DNA from: Bacillota bacterium
GTDB lineage: Bacteria > Bacillota > UBA4882 > UBA8346
Assembly (NCBI GenBank): GCA_023394955.1
Contig: JAEWZY010000045.1
Coordinates: forward strand, 1 to 64,000
Length of the DNA: 64,000 nucleotides
Direction of reading: 5' to 3'
Every line of letters begins with the position of its first letter. The first letter of the stretch is position 1. The notes under the pieces are model-generated. The model was not told the DNA's origin and searched no databases. It worked only from the letters and a program-made list of their open reading frames with translations. The position numbers were made by a program, and so were the translations under genes. This document shows positions 9,232-17,793 of the stretch, piece after piece.

Positions 9232-10722
9232 ATGGCGGAAAATATGATGGACGGTCTTTTGTACGTGTTGACTTTTCAGAATGTTTTTCTAATTTTTATT
9301 GGAACCGTTATTGGAATTATATTTGGAGCAATACCTGGGCTTAGCGCTACCATGGCGATTGCGCTTTGCCTACCGATTACTTTCAGCATGGACATTATCC
9401 CTTCGATGTGTTTGATTATCGGCCTATACCTAGGCGGCATTTCAGGAGGGTTGATCTCGGCTATCCTACTGAATATACCTGGAACCCCCGCTTCCCTGGC
9501 TACAACCTTTGACGGACATCCGATGGCGCGGAACGGCATGGGAGGAAAAGCATTGTCAACCGGAATCATCTTTTCATTTTTAGGGGGATTATTCAGTATC
9601 CTGATATTAATTTTTATCTCTCCGCCCCTTGCTAAGATTGCGATCCGATTTACCCCGTATGATTATTTTGCCGTTATATTTTTCTCTTTGACAATGATGG
9701 CCGGAATGGGAGAAAAGTCAATAGTCAAAGGATTAATAAGCGGTATGTTGGGGTTGTGTTTCTCATTTGTAGGTGGGGCTCCCATCGACGGATTGCCCAG
9801 GTTTACTATGGGTATAAAAGAACTTAGCGCCGGATTTAACATGTTGCCGGCATTAATCGGTCTATTTGCCGTCCCTGAGATCCTTAATAATGCAACAAAG
9901 ATAGATCACGAACAAAATATAGGGCGTGTTGATGGTGAAATCGGAACGATGGGTCTTGGTTTTCGTGAAATGATTGGACAAAAATGGAATTTTATTCGTG
10001 CGAGCATTATAGGCACAGCGATTGGGATTTTCCCCGGTGTTGGTGGTGGAGTATCCAATATTGTAGCCTATACTGTAGCCAAGAATAATTCGAAAAACGG
10101 CAAAAGATATGGCACCGGAATCATCGATGGAATCGTTGCGTCGGAAACAGCTAACAACGCTTCTATAGGCGGCGCAATGGTGCCCCTTTTATCGCTGGGC
10201 ATTCCCGGCGATGCAGTAACTGCTTTATTAATCGGCGCGCTTATGATCCAAGGAATATCTCCAGGTCCAATGATGTTCAAAACTCAAGGCGACGTAGTAG
10301 GCGCGATTTTTACCGCTTTAATGGTTTCCAACTTTATGATGCTCGTTTTAATGTTGGGCGGAATTAAAGTGTTTGTCAAATTATTAAAAATTCCCAAAAG
10401 CATCCTATTACCGATAATTTTTGCTATTTGTCTTGTAGGAGCCTTTGGGGCAAACAATAGAATTTTTGATATATGGACGGTATTAATATTTGGGGTGATC
10501 GGTTTTTTAATGCAAAAATTCGAATATCCACAAGCGCCGGCCTTGCTGGGTTTCATCTTGGGTCCAATTTTAGAAGAAAATTTGCGTAGGGGATTGATGT
10601 ATTCTTCCGGATCTCTTCTTCCGTTTTTGACAAAGCCGATTTCAGCTACATTCCTGGTAATTAGCATTGTCACCATTGTGTTGACACTAAGAAAGGAATA
10701 CAAGTATCAAAAAAGTAAGTAA
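9232..10722 (+). CDS. tctA: TTT transporter large membrane subunit (TctA family)
   Basis: A 496-residue membrane protein with about eleven hydrophobic segments. It forms the substrate channel of the TctABC secondary transporter. Family motifs are clear: GAIPGLSATMAIALCLP near residue 27, GGISGGLISAILLNIPGTPAS near 67, and the repeat-related FPGVGGGVSNIVAY and NNASIGGAMVPLLSLGIPG in the second half. The length is normal. The ATG follows GGGAGGG. It completes the transporter begun by tctC and tctB, with the sulfatase inserted between them. Confidence 0.93.
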   Translation: MAENMMDGLLYVLTFQNVFLIFIGTVIGIIFGAIPGLSATMAIALCLPITFSMDIIPSMCLIIGLYLGGISGGLISAILLNIPGTPASLATTFDGHPMARNGMGGKALSTGIIFSFLGGLFSILILIFISPPLAKIAIRFTPYDYFAVIFFSLTMMAGMGEKSIVKGLISGMLGLCFSFVGGAPIDGLPRFTMGIKELSAGFNMLPALIGLFAVPEILNNATKIDHEQNIGRVDGEIGTMGLGFREMIGQKWNFIRASIIGTAIGIFPGVGGGVSNIVAYTVAKNNSKNGKRYGTGIIDGIVASETANNASIGGAMVPLLSLGIPGDAVTALLIGALMIQGISPGPMMFKTQGDVVGAIFTALMVSNFMMLVLMLGGIKVFVKLLKIPKSILLPIIFAICLVGAFGANNRIFDIWTVLIFGVIGFLMQKFEYPQAPALLGFILGPILEENLRRGLMYSSGSLLPFLTKPISATFLVISIVTIVLTLRKEYKYQKSK

Positions 10723-10771
10723 TGATTGCTTGTAGTTTTCTTATATTATTTAAACTGAAGGATGATATCTA

Positions 10772-11677
10772 ATGAATATTTTAATAACTACCTCAAGCTT
10801 TGGTATTGATTGTTTTCCACCGGGATTAGAAGTAATATATAATCCCTATAAAAGGAAGCTTACAGAAGAGGAAGTAAAAGATTTAATAATTAAATATCAA
10901 CCAATTGGAATGATAGCGGGAGTTGAGCCATTAACACGGGATGTTATGATGGAAGCTAAAAACCTCAAGATAATATCCAGATGTGGAATAGGTGTTGATT
11001 CGGTTGATCTTGAGGCCGCTAAAGAGCTGGGTATTAAAGTAAGGATAACTCCTGACGCGCCGTTAATATCCGTAGCGGAACACACCCTTGCATTAATATT
11101 ATCGCTTATCAAGAAGATAACTCTTCTTGATTCAAAAATTAGAAAATGTGAATGGAAGGGACCCAAGACCAACCTTGTTTCAGGTAAAACTGTAGGAGTT
11201 ATTGGTTGTGGCCGAATCGGAACGTATGTCTCAAAGCTTTTAAAATCTTTTGGTTGTTTAGTTCTAGGTTATGATCCTTATGTTAAAGAACATAATATTT
11301 GCACAATGGTCAAATTTGAAGAATTAATTTCGAAATCAGATATTATTACGTTGCATTTACCCTTAGATAGCGGTACTAAAAATATTATTGGATTAAAACA
11401 ATTAAAGCAGATGAAGCCTACCGCTTTATTAGTTAATGTGGCAAGAGGAGGACTAATAGATGAGGCGGCGCTACATGAAGTACTAAACAATAAGGAAATT
11501 GCAGGCGCAGCCTTGGATTGTTTTGTTGAAGAGCCCTATAATGGCCAATTATTGACATTAGATAATACAATATTAACTCCACATATGGGTTCGAGCGCTA
11601 TCGAAGCCAGGTCCATGATGGAACAACAAGCGGTAGGAAATCTTTTAGAAGAACTGAAAAAACTTCAAGCTGGATAA
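10772..11677 (+). CDS. D-isomer-specific 2-hydroxyacid dehydrogenase
   Basis: A 301-residue NAD-dependent dehydrogenase of the phosphoglycerate dehydrogenase-like family. The Rossmann motif is VGVIGCGRIGTYV (about residues 135-147). Catalytic residues are visible as ARGGLIDEAAL (Arg), CFVEEPY (Glu) and LTPHMGSS (His). It lacks the regulatory ACT domain of full SerA. It would interconvert a 2-hydroxy acid and a 2-oxo acid, so in this operon it probably oxidises the acid released by the sulfatase. SlcC-type sulfolactate dehydrogenases belong to the same family, so a sulfonated substrate is an alternative. Confidence 0.88.
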   Translation: MNILITTSSFGIDCFPPGLEVIYNPYKRKLTEEEVKDLIIKYQPIGMIAGVEPLTRDVMMEAKNLKIISRCGIGVDSVDLEAAKELGIKVRITPDAPLISVAEHTLALILSLIKKITLLDSKIRKCEWKGPKTNLVSGKTVGVIGCGRIGTYVSKLLKSFGCLVLGYDPYVKEHNICTMVKFEELISKSDIITLHLPLDSGTKNIIGLKQLKQMKPTALLVNVARGGLIDEAALHEVLNNKEIAGAALDCFVEEPYNGQLLTLDNTILTPHMGSSAIEARSMMEQQAVGNLLEELKKLQAG

Positions 11678-11737
11678 GTTTAATTTTCTATTTTTGATTA
11701 GCCCTTGACATTTTGCTATTGGTCTTTAGATCTGTTG

Positions 11738-12763
11738 TTAAAGGTTAGAAGTGGACTTAAAAGCAAGAGGAGAAGCTGTACTCTCTCGGATAACCAATGA
11801 AGGGGTTATGTGAATTATCGATGGGATACTTTGTTTGGCCAATGCTCCAGACAGCATTTTACAGATAGAATTGGCAATTTCATCAATGTTGTTATCAATA
11901 GTCGTTAGTTCCGGTTCTGAGGTGCGAGCATGAATTGAATTCAAATATCCTATGACCGACACATCTTTGGGTACGGATTTTCCGATTGCTTTTAGTCCTT
12001 TAATTATACCGATAGCAGTTAAATCGTCGCATCCAATTACTGCGGTATACTCCGTATTATTCTCCTTGAAATAATTGACTGCATCAATACCGGAATCATA
12101 TCCATAAAAAGTGGAATATATCATATCATCAGTTACAGGAAGACCAAATTCTTGCATTTTCTTCAAATACATATTAACTTTAAGCTCTGATATGGAGGAA
12201 TTATAGTTTCGAATGAATACAATCTTTCGGTGACCCAATTCGTGTAAATAGTTCATTGCTTTTTCGATACCCTCATCCATTTTTCCATAGACATTATAGA
12301 TGTTTTTTCCTTTGAAAATACAGTTAAAAGTTATAATAGGCACTTTAGAGTAAAATATCGGTAATAGATTTTCTACAATTTTGTTATTGTAAGCATCTCC
12401 AATTAAAATTAAACAATCCAGGTTTCTATCTGTGAACATTCGTAAATAATGTTCCTGTTCTTGAAGGTTTTCTGTTGTGTTACAAAGATAGACATTATAT
12501 CCTAAAAAACGCGCTTTTCTTTCGATGTTATAAGTAATGGTGGCATAGTTCGTATGAAGAATATTAATAGCCATAATTGCTATAGATTTGGTGGTTCGCC
12601 CCGCTAAATTTCTGGCGGATGAACTTGGAACATAATTGTATTCATTAAGAATATCCAAAACTTTCTTCTTAAGCTTATCACTGACATGAGGGCTTCCGTT
12701 AATAACTCTAGATACAGTAGTTTTAGAGACATTTGCAAGTTTTGCAATATCATATATGTTCAT
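11738..12763 (-). CDS. LacI-family transcriptional repressor
   Basis: A 341-residue regulator with the LacI helix-turn-helix at residues 1-40 (IYDIAKLANVSKTTVSRVI) and a hinge ending in ARNLAGRTT. A periplasmic-binding-like sensor domain fills the rest (IGCDDLTAIGIIKGLKAIG near residues 232-250). It converges on the transporter-sulfatase-dehydrogenase operon. A consensus LacI operator lies in that operon's promoter at 5877-5892, making it the likely local repressor. The inducer is probably the imported substrate or a product. No clear copy of the operator was found in front of the repressor gene. Confidence 0.9.
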   Translation of the reverse strand: MNIYDIAKLANVSKTTVSRVINGSPHVSDKLKKKVLDILNEYNYVPSSSARNLAGRTTKSIAIMAINILHTNYATITYNIERKARFLGYNVYLCNTTENLQEQEHYLRMFTDRNLDCLILIGDAYNNKIVENLLPIFYSKVPIITFNCIFKGKNIYNVYGKMDEGIEKAMNYLHELGHRKIVFIRNYNSSISELKVNMYLKKMQEFGLPVTDDMIYSTFYGYDSGIDAVNYFKENNTEYTAVIGCDDLTAIGIIKGLKAIGKSVPKDVSVIGYLNSIHARTSEPELTTIDNNIDEIANSICKMLSGALAKQSIPSIIHITPSLVIRESTASPLAFKSTSNL

Positions 12764-12957
12764 CGTGGTTCTCCTTAAAACTTAACCAATTTTAGAATGT
12801 TTATATTCAATTCTAAGTATAGGGTTTTGTTACTATTAAGTCAATTAAGGTCTTGCTCCCAGTTAGAGTAATATTCATCTTTTCAAGCGCCTTCACTTTT
12901 CCTGGCTCCTATCTCCTAACTCACGTCTCCAAAAAAGTTTGCAAATTAATTAGATTC

Positions 12958-12986
12958 TTGACAGAAAAAGGAATATATTATATAAT
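12958..12986 (+). promoter_or_regulatory. Consensus promoter of the Fur-family gene
   Basis: TTGACA (12958-12963) and TATAAT (12981-12986) match both sigma-A hexamers perfectly with the ideal 17-base spacer. A strong promoter like this suits an autoregulated repressor whose operator overlaps the start site. Confidence 0.85.
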
Positions 12987-12988
12987 AC

Positions 12989-13009
12989 AAACGCAACTAA
13001 ATTGCATTT
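12989..13009. promoter_or_regulatory. Fur/Zur-type operator
   Basis: The 21-bp element begins AAACGCAACTA and ends with the mirrored half ATTGCATTT. Eight of ten base pairs are symmetric around the central A. It starts 2 bases after the -10 box. Length and AT-rich form suit a Fur-family box, and the Fur-family protein encoded just downstream is the likely ligand. Which metal controls it is not shown. Confidence 0.6.
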
Positions 13010-13027
13010 AGAAAGTTGGGAAAGCAG

Positions 13028-13444
13028 ATGTCCGATATCGGCCAAATTCTCCATAGCGCCGGTTTAAAGCATACACCCGGCCGGGAGGCTTTACTTAATT
13101 TATTGATGAATAGCGCCGGTCCAATGACCCAGGAGGAGATCTCCGGCAAATTAAGGGGTACCGGATTAAACCGGGTCACTATCTATCGGGCTTTGGACTC
13201 CTTTACCAAGGCCGGAATTATTCATCGGGTGGAAAACGCCGATCGGGTCTGGAAGTTCGCCTTCTGCGGCTGCGGCAACCACGGACACTGTCATCCCCAT
13301 TTTATCTGCCGCAATTGCGGTAAGGTCGAATGTTTGTCCGGTATTAAACTGCCGGACATTCCCAAGCCCAAGTCAGGGTATATCGTGGAGGAGCGGGAGT
13401 TTTATTTAAGGGGATTATGCTCCCTATGTTCCATATGCTCCTAA
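13028..13444 (+). CDS. Fur-family metalloregulator, probably zinc-responsive (Zur-like)
   Basis: A 138-residue repressor with the Fur winged helix: TPGREALLNLLM, then LNRVTIYRALDSFTKAGIIHR at residues 48-68. The metal-binding half contains CGCGNHGHCHPHFICRNCG and ends in CSLCSIC, giving two CxxC structural-zinc pairs plus His ligands. The frame also has a TTG at 13016, but the ATG at 13028 gives the usual start. The znuACB operon follows, so zinc sensing is the best guess; PerR-type or other Fur roles remain possible. It probably represses its own promoter through the box at 12989-13009. Confidence 0.85.
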   Translation: MSDIGQILHSAGLKHTPGREALLNLLMNSAGPMTQEEISGKLRGTGLNRVTIYRALDSFTKAGIIHRVENADRVWKFAFCGCGNHGHCHPHFICRNCGKVECLSGIKLPDIPKPKSGYIVEEREFYLRGLCSLCSICS

Positions 13445-13497
13445 AGGCCACTCTAGTCCTAGGGGAAAACAAGTGGGGTTTCAAGGATCTTTTGAAA

Positions 13498-13785
13498 ATG
13501 TCGACTAAGCAACCAATCAAGCGCATAACTATTCTATGTTTATTACTGTCTTTGGTTTTACTCTGTGGTCACGTTCATCATTATTCGAAGGATGGCGCTG
13601 AGCAGCATTGTGGGCTGTGCGCCATAATCAATACCGGGTTTATTTTAGCCGCAACCCTATGGTTTGAATTATGTTATATTATTTTAGGTATACTAGCGTT
13701 TATTGATTCAACGGTTGTCGTTAATCAAACGCATTTTGTATATTTGATGAGGGCCCCTCCCCCGGCGCATCCAACGGGCAGGTAA
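13498..13785 (+). CDS. Small membrane protein with CGHVHH, CGLC and RAPPPA motifs
   Basis: A 95-residue protein. Residues 9-24 form a signal or membrane helix that runs into CGHVHHYSKDGAEQHCGLC, a cluster of Cys and His likely to bind metal outside the membrane. A second helix follows, and the protein ends in RAPPPAHPTGR. A paralogue of similar length at 35362-35643 has the same order of motifs (CHVHPHH, CFLC, RAPPTA). Both lead metal-transport operons. The layout recalls DUF2946-type proteins, but I cannot assign a family. The ATG at 13498 follows AAGGATC; the frame continues upstream over the Fur gene. Confidence 0.7.
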   Translation: MSTKQPIKRITILCLLLSLVLLCGHVHHYSKDGAEQHCGLCAIINTGFILAATLWFELCYIILGILAFIDSTVVVNQTHFVYLMRAPPPAHPTGR

Positions 13786-13806
13786 TCAAATAATGGGGGG
13801 ATTAAG

Positions 13807-14808
13807 ATGAAAAAAACACATTATTTAATCGTTGCATTGTTAATTATTGCCGTTGGAGCCGGGTGGCTCCTGTTTAAACCAGCGGATCTCGGTGTTTTTA
13901 ACGGTTCAAAACCGCGGGTGGCCGTCAGCCTACCCTTGCTCCGTGATTTGGTGGAAGAAATCGGCGGGGATGGAGTGGCGGTCGAGAGCATTATTAATGG
14001 GCCCAGTTGCAACCATGAGTACGAACCGGCTTCCGGCGATTTAGTCAATGTGTCCCAATCCGCTGTTTTTGTAAAAGTCGGTCTAGGATTCGACACTTGG
14101 GCCGATAAATTAGTTAAAAATGCCGGGGGGAAAATCTTGTTGATCGACGCTTCCCAGGGTGTGACCGCTATCAAGGATGAATCTGATGACCATGACGAAC
14201 AGGGTAGACACGATGAATCTGAAAGCCATGAAGCAGATGAAGAGCATGAAGGCCATGAAGAACACGGCGGAGAAGGGGGCCACGCCACAGCGGATCACCA
14301 TCATCATGAATCAGGTAACCCCCATTACTGGGGCGATCCCGAAAATGTAAAAATCATGGCTAATAATATCTTAACAGGACTTGTTAAGGCTTTTCCGGAG
14401 CAGCAAGATATTTTTACCCGCAATTATCAGGCCTACCTAGCGAAGCTCGATCGGACCGTCGCCGCTTTAAAAGCGGAACTAACTAAGGTTCCCGACAAAC
14501 GGATCCTTAGTTACTCGGCGGCTTTTCCTTATTTTCACCGCTATTTCGGACTGGATAATCTGGCAACGGTGGAAACCACTTGTGAACAAGAGGTATCTCC
14601 AAGGCGTTTGGCTGAAGTAATCACTATGGCTAAAGCCGAGGAAGTTAAAGTGGTGGTCGGCGAAGCAGTTTATCCGAAATTGCCGGAGAACTTGGCTAAG
14701 GAAACCGGCGCCAAGTTGGTTCTGCTATGGCCGGCCACCAATGAAACCGGTGATTATCTGGAGACATTGACGGAAAATGTAAAAAAGTTGGTCGCGGCTT
14801 TACAATAA
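13807..14808 (+). CDS. znuA: Zinc ABC transporter substrate-binding protein with His-rich loop
   Basis: A 333-residue receptor with an N-terminal membrane anchor or signal (residues 5-22). The cluster A-I fold is shown by RVAVSLPLLRDLVEEIGGD and GPSCNHEYEPASGD, which supplies the first metal His. Residues 122-170 form an acidic, His-rich loop ending in DHHHHESGNPHYWGDP, typical of zinc-specific ZnuA; the loop captures zinc. Later LSYSAAFPYFHRYFGL and VVGEAVYPKLPE fit the second lobe. It is transcribed with the ATPase and permease genes that follow, 17 nt downstream. Probably under control of the Fur-type regulator. Confidence 0.93.
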   Translation: MKKTHYLIVALLIIAVGAGWLLFKPADLGVFNGSKPRVAVSLPLLRDLVEEIGGDGVAVESIINGPSCNHEYEPASGDLVNVSQSAVFVKVGLGFDTWADKLVKNAGGKILLIDASQGVTAIKDESDDHDEQGRHDESESHEADEEHEGHEEHGGEGGHATADHHHHESGNPHYWGDPENVKIMANNILTGLVKAFPEQQDIFTRNYQAYLAKLDRTVAALKAELTKVPDKRILSYSAAFPYFHRYFGLDNLATVETTCEQEVSPRRLAEVITMAKAEEVKVVVGEAVYPKLPENLAKETGAKLVLLWPATNETGDYLETLTENVKKLVAALQ

Positions 14809-14825
14809 GCGTTGGAGTTCAAAAG

Positions 14826-15617
14826 ATGGAATCAGCAAATGAAAAATCATTGCTTCAGTTGTCCGGGGTAACTTTTGGTTACCCCGGAGTTGTAGCTTTG
14901 ACGGAGATTAGCTTTAGAATCAATAGTGGAGAGTTTTTAGGAATAATCGGGCCTAATGGTTCCGGGAAAAGTACGTTGCTGAAGGGAATCTTAGGTCTAT
15001 TGCCACCGCTGCGGGGAGATATTTTTTTGTTTGGGACCAGTCATCAAAACCGGGAGATTCGTAAAAGAATTGGTTATGTTCCTCAAAAAAACAGAAGTGA
15101 AGCGAATTTTCCCGCATCAGTCCAGGAAGTTGTGATGATGGGGCTTTATTCACAGATCGGCTGGTTGCGTCGGCCCCGGGCGATTCACCAGCAATTGGTC
15201 GAGCAAAGCCTGGCCCGGGTGGGAATGATCGAATTAAGGGATCGGCCCATCAACGGGCTATCCGGGGGGCAATATCAAAAAGTAATGATTGCCCGGGCCT
15301 TGGTTAATGAACCGGAACTGCTGGTTCTGGACGAGCCGACCGCTGCGGTGGATATCGCAGCCCAGCGAGGCATCTTGGAATTATTGGAGCAACTAAATAG
15401 AGAACAAGGAATGACTATCTTAATGGTGACCCATGATATCAATGAAATTGTCCATTTCTGCGACAGGATTCTCTTATTGAACGGCGCGGTTTGCGCTTTT
15501 GGCTCTCCGGCGGAAGTATTGACCAAAGAAAACTTGAGAGGCGTCTATGGTGACCGGGTCTTTATCTATGACCACCATGGTCATCCTCATGTTATGGCGG
15601 GTGATTTCGATGATTGA
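14826..15617 (+). CDS. znuC: Zinc ABC transporter ATPase
   Basis: A 263-residue ATPase with Walker A GPNGSGKST, signature LSGGQYQKV, Walker B LLVLDEPTAAVD and switch His in VTHDINEI. The C terminus is His-rich (YDHHGHPH), common among metal-importer ATPases. It powers import of zinc, or possibly manganese, captured by ZnuA. The stop overlaps the permease start by 8 nt, indicating coupled translation. Confidence 0.93.
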   Translation: MESANEKSLLQLSGVTFGYPGVVALTEISFRINSGEFLGIIGPNGSGKSTLLKGILGLLPPLRGDIFLFGTSHQNREIRKRIGYVPQKNRSEANFPASVQEVVMMGLYSQIGWLRRPRAIHQQLVEQSLARVGMIELRDRPINGLSGGQYQKVMIARALVNEPELLVLDEPTAAVDIAAQRGILELLEQLNREQGMTILMVTHDINEIVHFCDRILLLNGAVCAFGSPAEVLTKENLRGVYGDRVFIYDHHGHPHVMAGDFDD

Positions 15618-16410
15618 GATTTTCTCCTTTTCCTTTATGAGGACCGGCTTGATCGGGGCTATTATTAGCGGAGTTTGTTGTTCATTGATCGGGGTTTTCG
15701 TAGTCTTAAGGGGGATGTCTTATGTGGGGTCGGGAATTGCTCACGGCTGTTTGGCCGGAGTGGCTCTGGCGTTTCTGATGGGGTGGAGCCCGCTGTTAAC
15801 CTCGGCGTTCTTCGCTTTGGCCATGGTCTTAATCATTGAATTTTTAAGTTGCCGGACTTCATTAAAGGTCGATTCGGCGATTGGGGTCACTTTTTCATTG
15901 GCGATGGCCCTGGCGGTGCTCTTTATCGGGCTTCTGCAGCGTTATACCCCGGACATTATGGGATATTTATTCGGTAATTTACTGGGGGTCACCGTATCCG
16001 ATCTTTGGATCATGGGCGGAGTGGGCGCCCTGGTGGTCTTGGTGATTCTTATGTTTTTCAAGGAGTTCCAGTTCGCTACTTTTGACCCGGAGATGGCCAT
16101 GGTCTCGGGTATTCCAGCGGGCTTGGTCTCTTTGACCTTATCAATGCTAATGGGTTTAACCATTGTGGTATCTCTACAAGCAGTCGGCGAACTTTTGGTA
16201 CTGGCATTAATTGTTCTTCCGGCTTCTATTGCTCAACAAATAGCTAAATCCTTAACTAGAATGGCTTTACTATCGGTGGGGATCGGGGTAGGGTCAGCCG
16301 TCGCCGGATTAATCATCTCCTTTTATCTTAATATTCCCTCCGGGTCTACGATTGTCTTGATTTTAGGTTTACTATTCTTCCCAAGCCTAGCCTTTCGGAA
16401 AATAATATAG
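15610..16410 (+). CDS. znuB: Zinc ABC transporter permease
   Basis: A 266-residue polytopic permease of the ZnuB/MntB/TroC family with about eight membrane helices. Family hallmarks include GVFVVLRGMSYVGSGIAHG near residue 30 and the VGELLVLALIVLPASIAQQ segment near 195. The open frame starts at 15547, but the ATG at 15610 overlapping the end of znuC gives the conserved N terminus. It forms the membrane channel of the importer encoded by the two preceding genes. Confidence 0.92.
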   Translation: MIEIFSFSFMRTGLIGAIISGVCCSLIGVFVVLRGMSYVGSGIAHGCLAGVALAFLMGWSPLLTSAFFALAMVLIIEFLSCRTSLKVDSAIGVTFSLAMALAVLFIGLLQRYTPDIMGYLFGNLLGVTVSDLWIMGGVGALVVLVILMFFKEFQFATFDPEMAMVSGIPAGLVSLTLSMLMGLTIVVSLQAVGELLVLALIVLPASIAQQIAKSLTRMALLSVGIGVGSAVAGLIISFYLNIPSGSTIVLILGLLFFPSLAFRKII

Positions 16411-16535
16411 AAGATTATGATTATAAATTTTGTTAACCAAGAATGTCTAATAACGACTCGCCCTTCGTCAAATAGCGGTTATAGTTACAATGATCCTGTT
16501 CCTCTCTGTTGTGGTCCTTTCCTTAAGTTGTTTTA

Positions 16536-16564
16536 TTGACATATATCTTTAATAGGTATATTAT
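16536..16564 (+). promoter_or_regulatory. Promoter of the MBL-fold gene
   Basis: TTGACA (16536-16541) and TATTAT (16559-16564) with a 17-base spacer. The GCATATGCCC element follows 18 bases after the -10 box. Confidence 0.75.
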
Positions 16565-16582
16565 TTTTTTAGAAAATTAATA

Positions 16583-16592
16583 GCATATGCCC
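16583..16592. promoter_or_regulatory. GCATATGCCC regulatory element, copy 1
   Basis: GCATATGCCC within an AT-rich leader downstream of the promoter of the MBL-fold gene. The same core recurs in five other transcription units of this window (27536, 40439, 46417/46463, 47053 and 58477), so it is probably the binding site of a shared regulator. Confidence 0.65.
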
Positions 16593-16649
16593 GAAATTTA
16601 TTAAAAGGGATGATAATAAAGTAATTTATTTGAAGAAGGAGCAAGGCGA

Positions 16650-17486
16650 ATGCTTAGATTTCATGTTTTAACCGAGAACCGGGTCCGGGAGCGGGGGCTT
16701 CTGGCTGAACATGGCCTTTCACTCTGGATCGGGTCCGGGAGGAATAGGATTCTCTTTGATACGGGTCAATCAGGGGTTTTCATCCATAATGCCGGAATCA
16801 TGGGGATCCGGTTGAAAGATGCCGACCGGCTCATCTTCAGTCACGGCCATTATGATCATACCGGCGGGTTTTCGGATTTGGGAAACAAAATTCAATCTCC
16901 GGTCAAAATCCACCTTCATGTTGAAGCCTTCCGAAAACGGTACGTCATTAAAGAGGAAAAAACCGAACCGGTAGAGGTGGGGATACCTTGGAGTTTCGAC
17001 CGGCTTGGAGTTGGAAAAGATGAAGTGGTTTTTAATACCAAGCCGGTTTTGATTGGCGACGGGATTTTAATCTCAGGGGAGATCCCTCGAAAAATCGGTT
17101 TTGAGGAGGTTCCAAGTTATTTTAAAGCCCAAGGCCCCACTGGAATGATCCATGATCGGATCACCGATGAGCAGATGTTAGTTATCAAAGGGGAACGGGG
17201 GCTTTATCTCTTTCTAGGATGCGGTCATCCGGGAACCATCAATTGCTTGCATTATGCGGCGGAGTTGTTTCCAGAGGAGAAAATAGCGGCGGTAATCGGG
17301 GGGATGCATTTAGAGGGGGTAGAAACTTCGCGTCTGAGTAAAACGCTTCGATCCTTATTTGACTTTGGGGTTCAAAAAGTAATACCATTACATTGTACCG
17401 GCGAAGTTGCAGTTAATGAGATGAAAAAGCTATTTGGCGAATCATGTCTGACACCGATGGTTGGAGACTTGGTCGAGCTGGAGTAA
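16650..17486 (+). CDS. Metallo-beta-lactamase-fold hydrolase (DHPMP synthase-like)
   Basis: A 278-residue MBL-fold protein. The metal motif is SHGHYDHTGG (residues 71-80), with later ligands in GCGHPGTINC (about 190) and the C-terminal PLHCTGE (about 247). The arrangement resembles the archaeal and clostridial family related to 7,8-dihydropterin-6-methyl-aminobenzene phosphate synthase. In bacteria the substrate is unknown. The ATG follows GAAGGAG. It is preceded by the shared GCATATGCCC element, linking it to the NifX/MinD-like and Mrp-like genes elsewhere in the window. A metal- or redox-related role is inference from that link. Confidence 0.8.
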   Translation: MLRFHVLTENRVRERGLLAEHGLSLWIGSGRNRILFDTGQSGVFIHNAGIMGIRLKDADRLIFSHGHYDHTGGFSDLGNKIQSPVKIHLHVEAFRKRYVIKEEKTEPVEVGIPWSFDRLGVGKDEVVFNTKPVLIGDGILISGEIPRKIGFEEVPSYFKAQGPTGMIHDRITDEQMLVIKGERGLYLFLGCGHPGTINCLHYAAELFPEEKIAAVIGGMHLEGVETSRLSKTLRSLFDFGVQKVIPLHCTGEVAVNEMKKLFGESCLTPMVGDLVELE

Positions 17487-17793
17487 GCTGTTCATATTGC
17501 GAAGGAAGGCATTATATTGATTCATACTTATTACTTATATATTGCTCTGGATGTTAACCAATGGACGCGAATAAAATTAAATTCAATATTGGATATTCGC
17601 AAAACGACCTAAAACATTGGTTAGTTAAGACTATTTCGCTTATTTAGGCAGCCATAGCGGACGGGATGAGAACAAGCTGCCCAAAAGGGAATATTGAGTT
17701 CGCTAGGGTTGATTGGTTATAATTATTATTCACGATTACGGCTTTTTTTTGAAAAGTATCATTTATGAATTAATAAAGAATCGGGGCTAAAAG
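17487..17793 (+). promoter_or_regulatory. Intergenic region with the lgt promoter and a leader shared with CGGC-2
   Basis: TTGAGT (17694-17699) and TATAAT (17718-17723) spaced by 18 bases form a likely promoter for lgt. The segment 17691-17718 is closely similar to 40515-40542, upstream of the second CGGC-domain gene. No gene or other structure was seen in the rest of the gap. Confidence 0.5.

Noticed and set aside
12896..12930. Repeated CTCCTA-type units, considered as a repeat element
   Set aside because: Too degenerate and short to call; similar sequence at 46860-47040 is mentioned there only as filler.
13427..13440. ATATGC sequence near the end of the Fur-family gene, a possible shared element
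   Set aside because: It is inside the coding sequence for the C-terminal Cys residues and lacks the CCC part.
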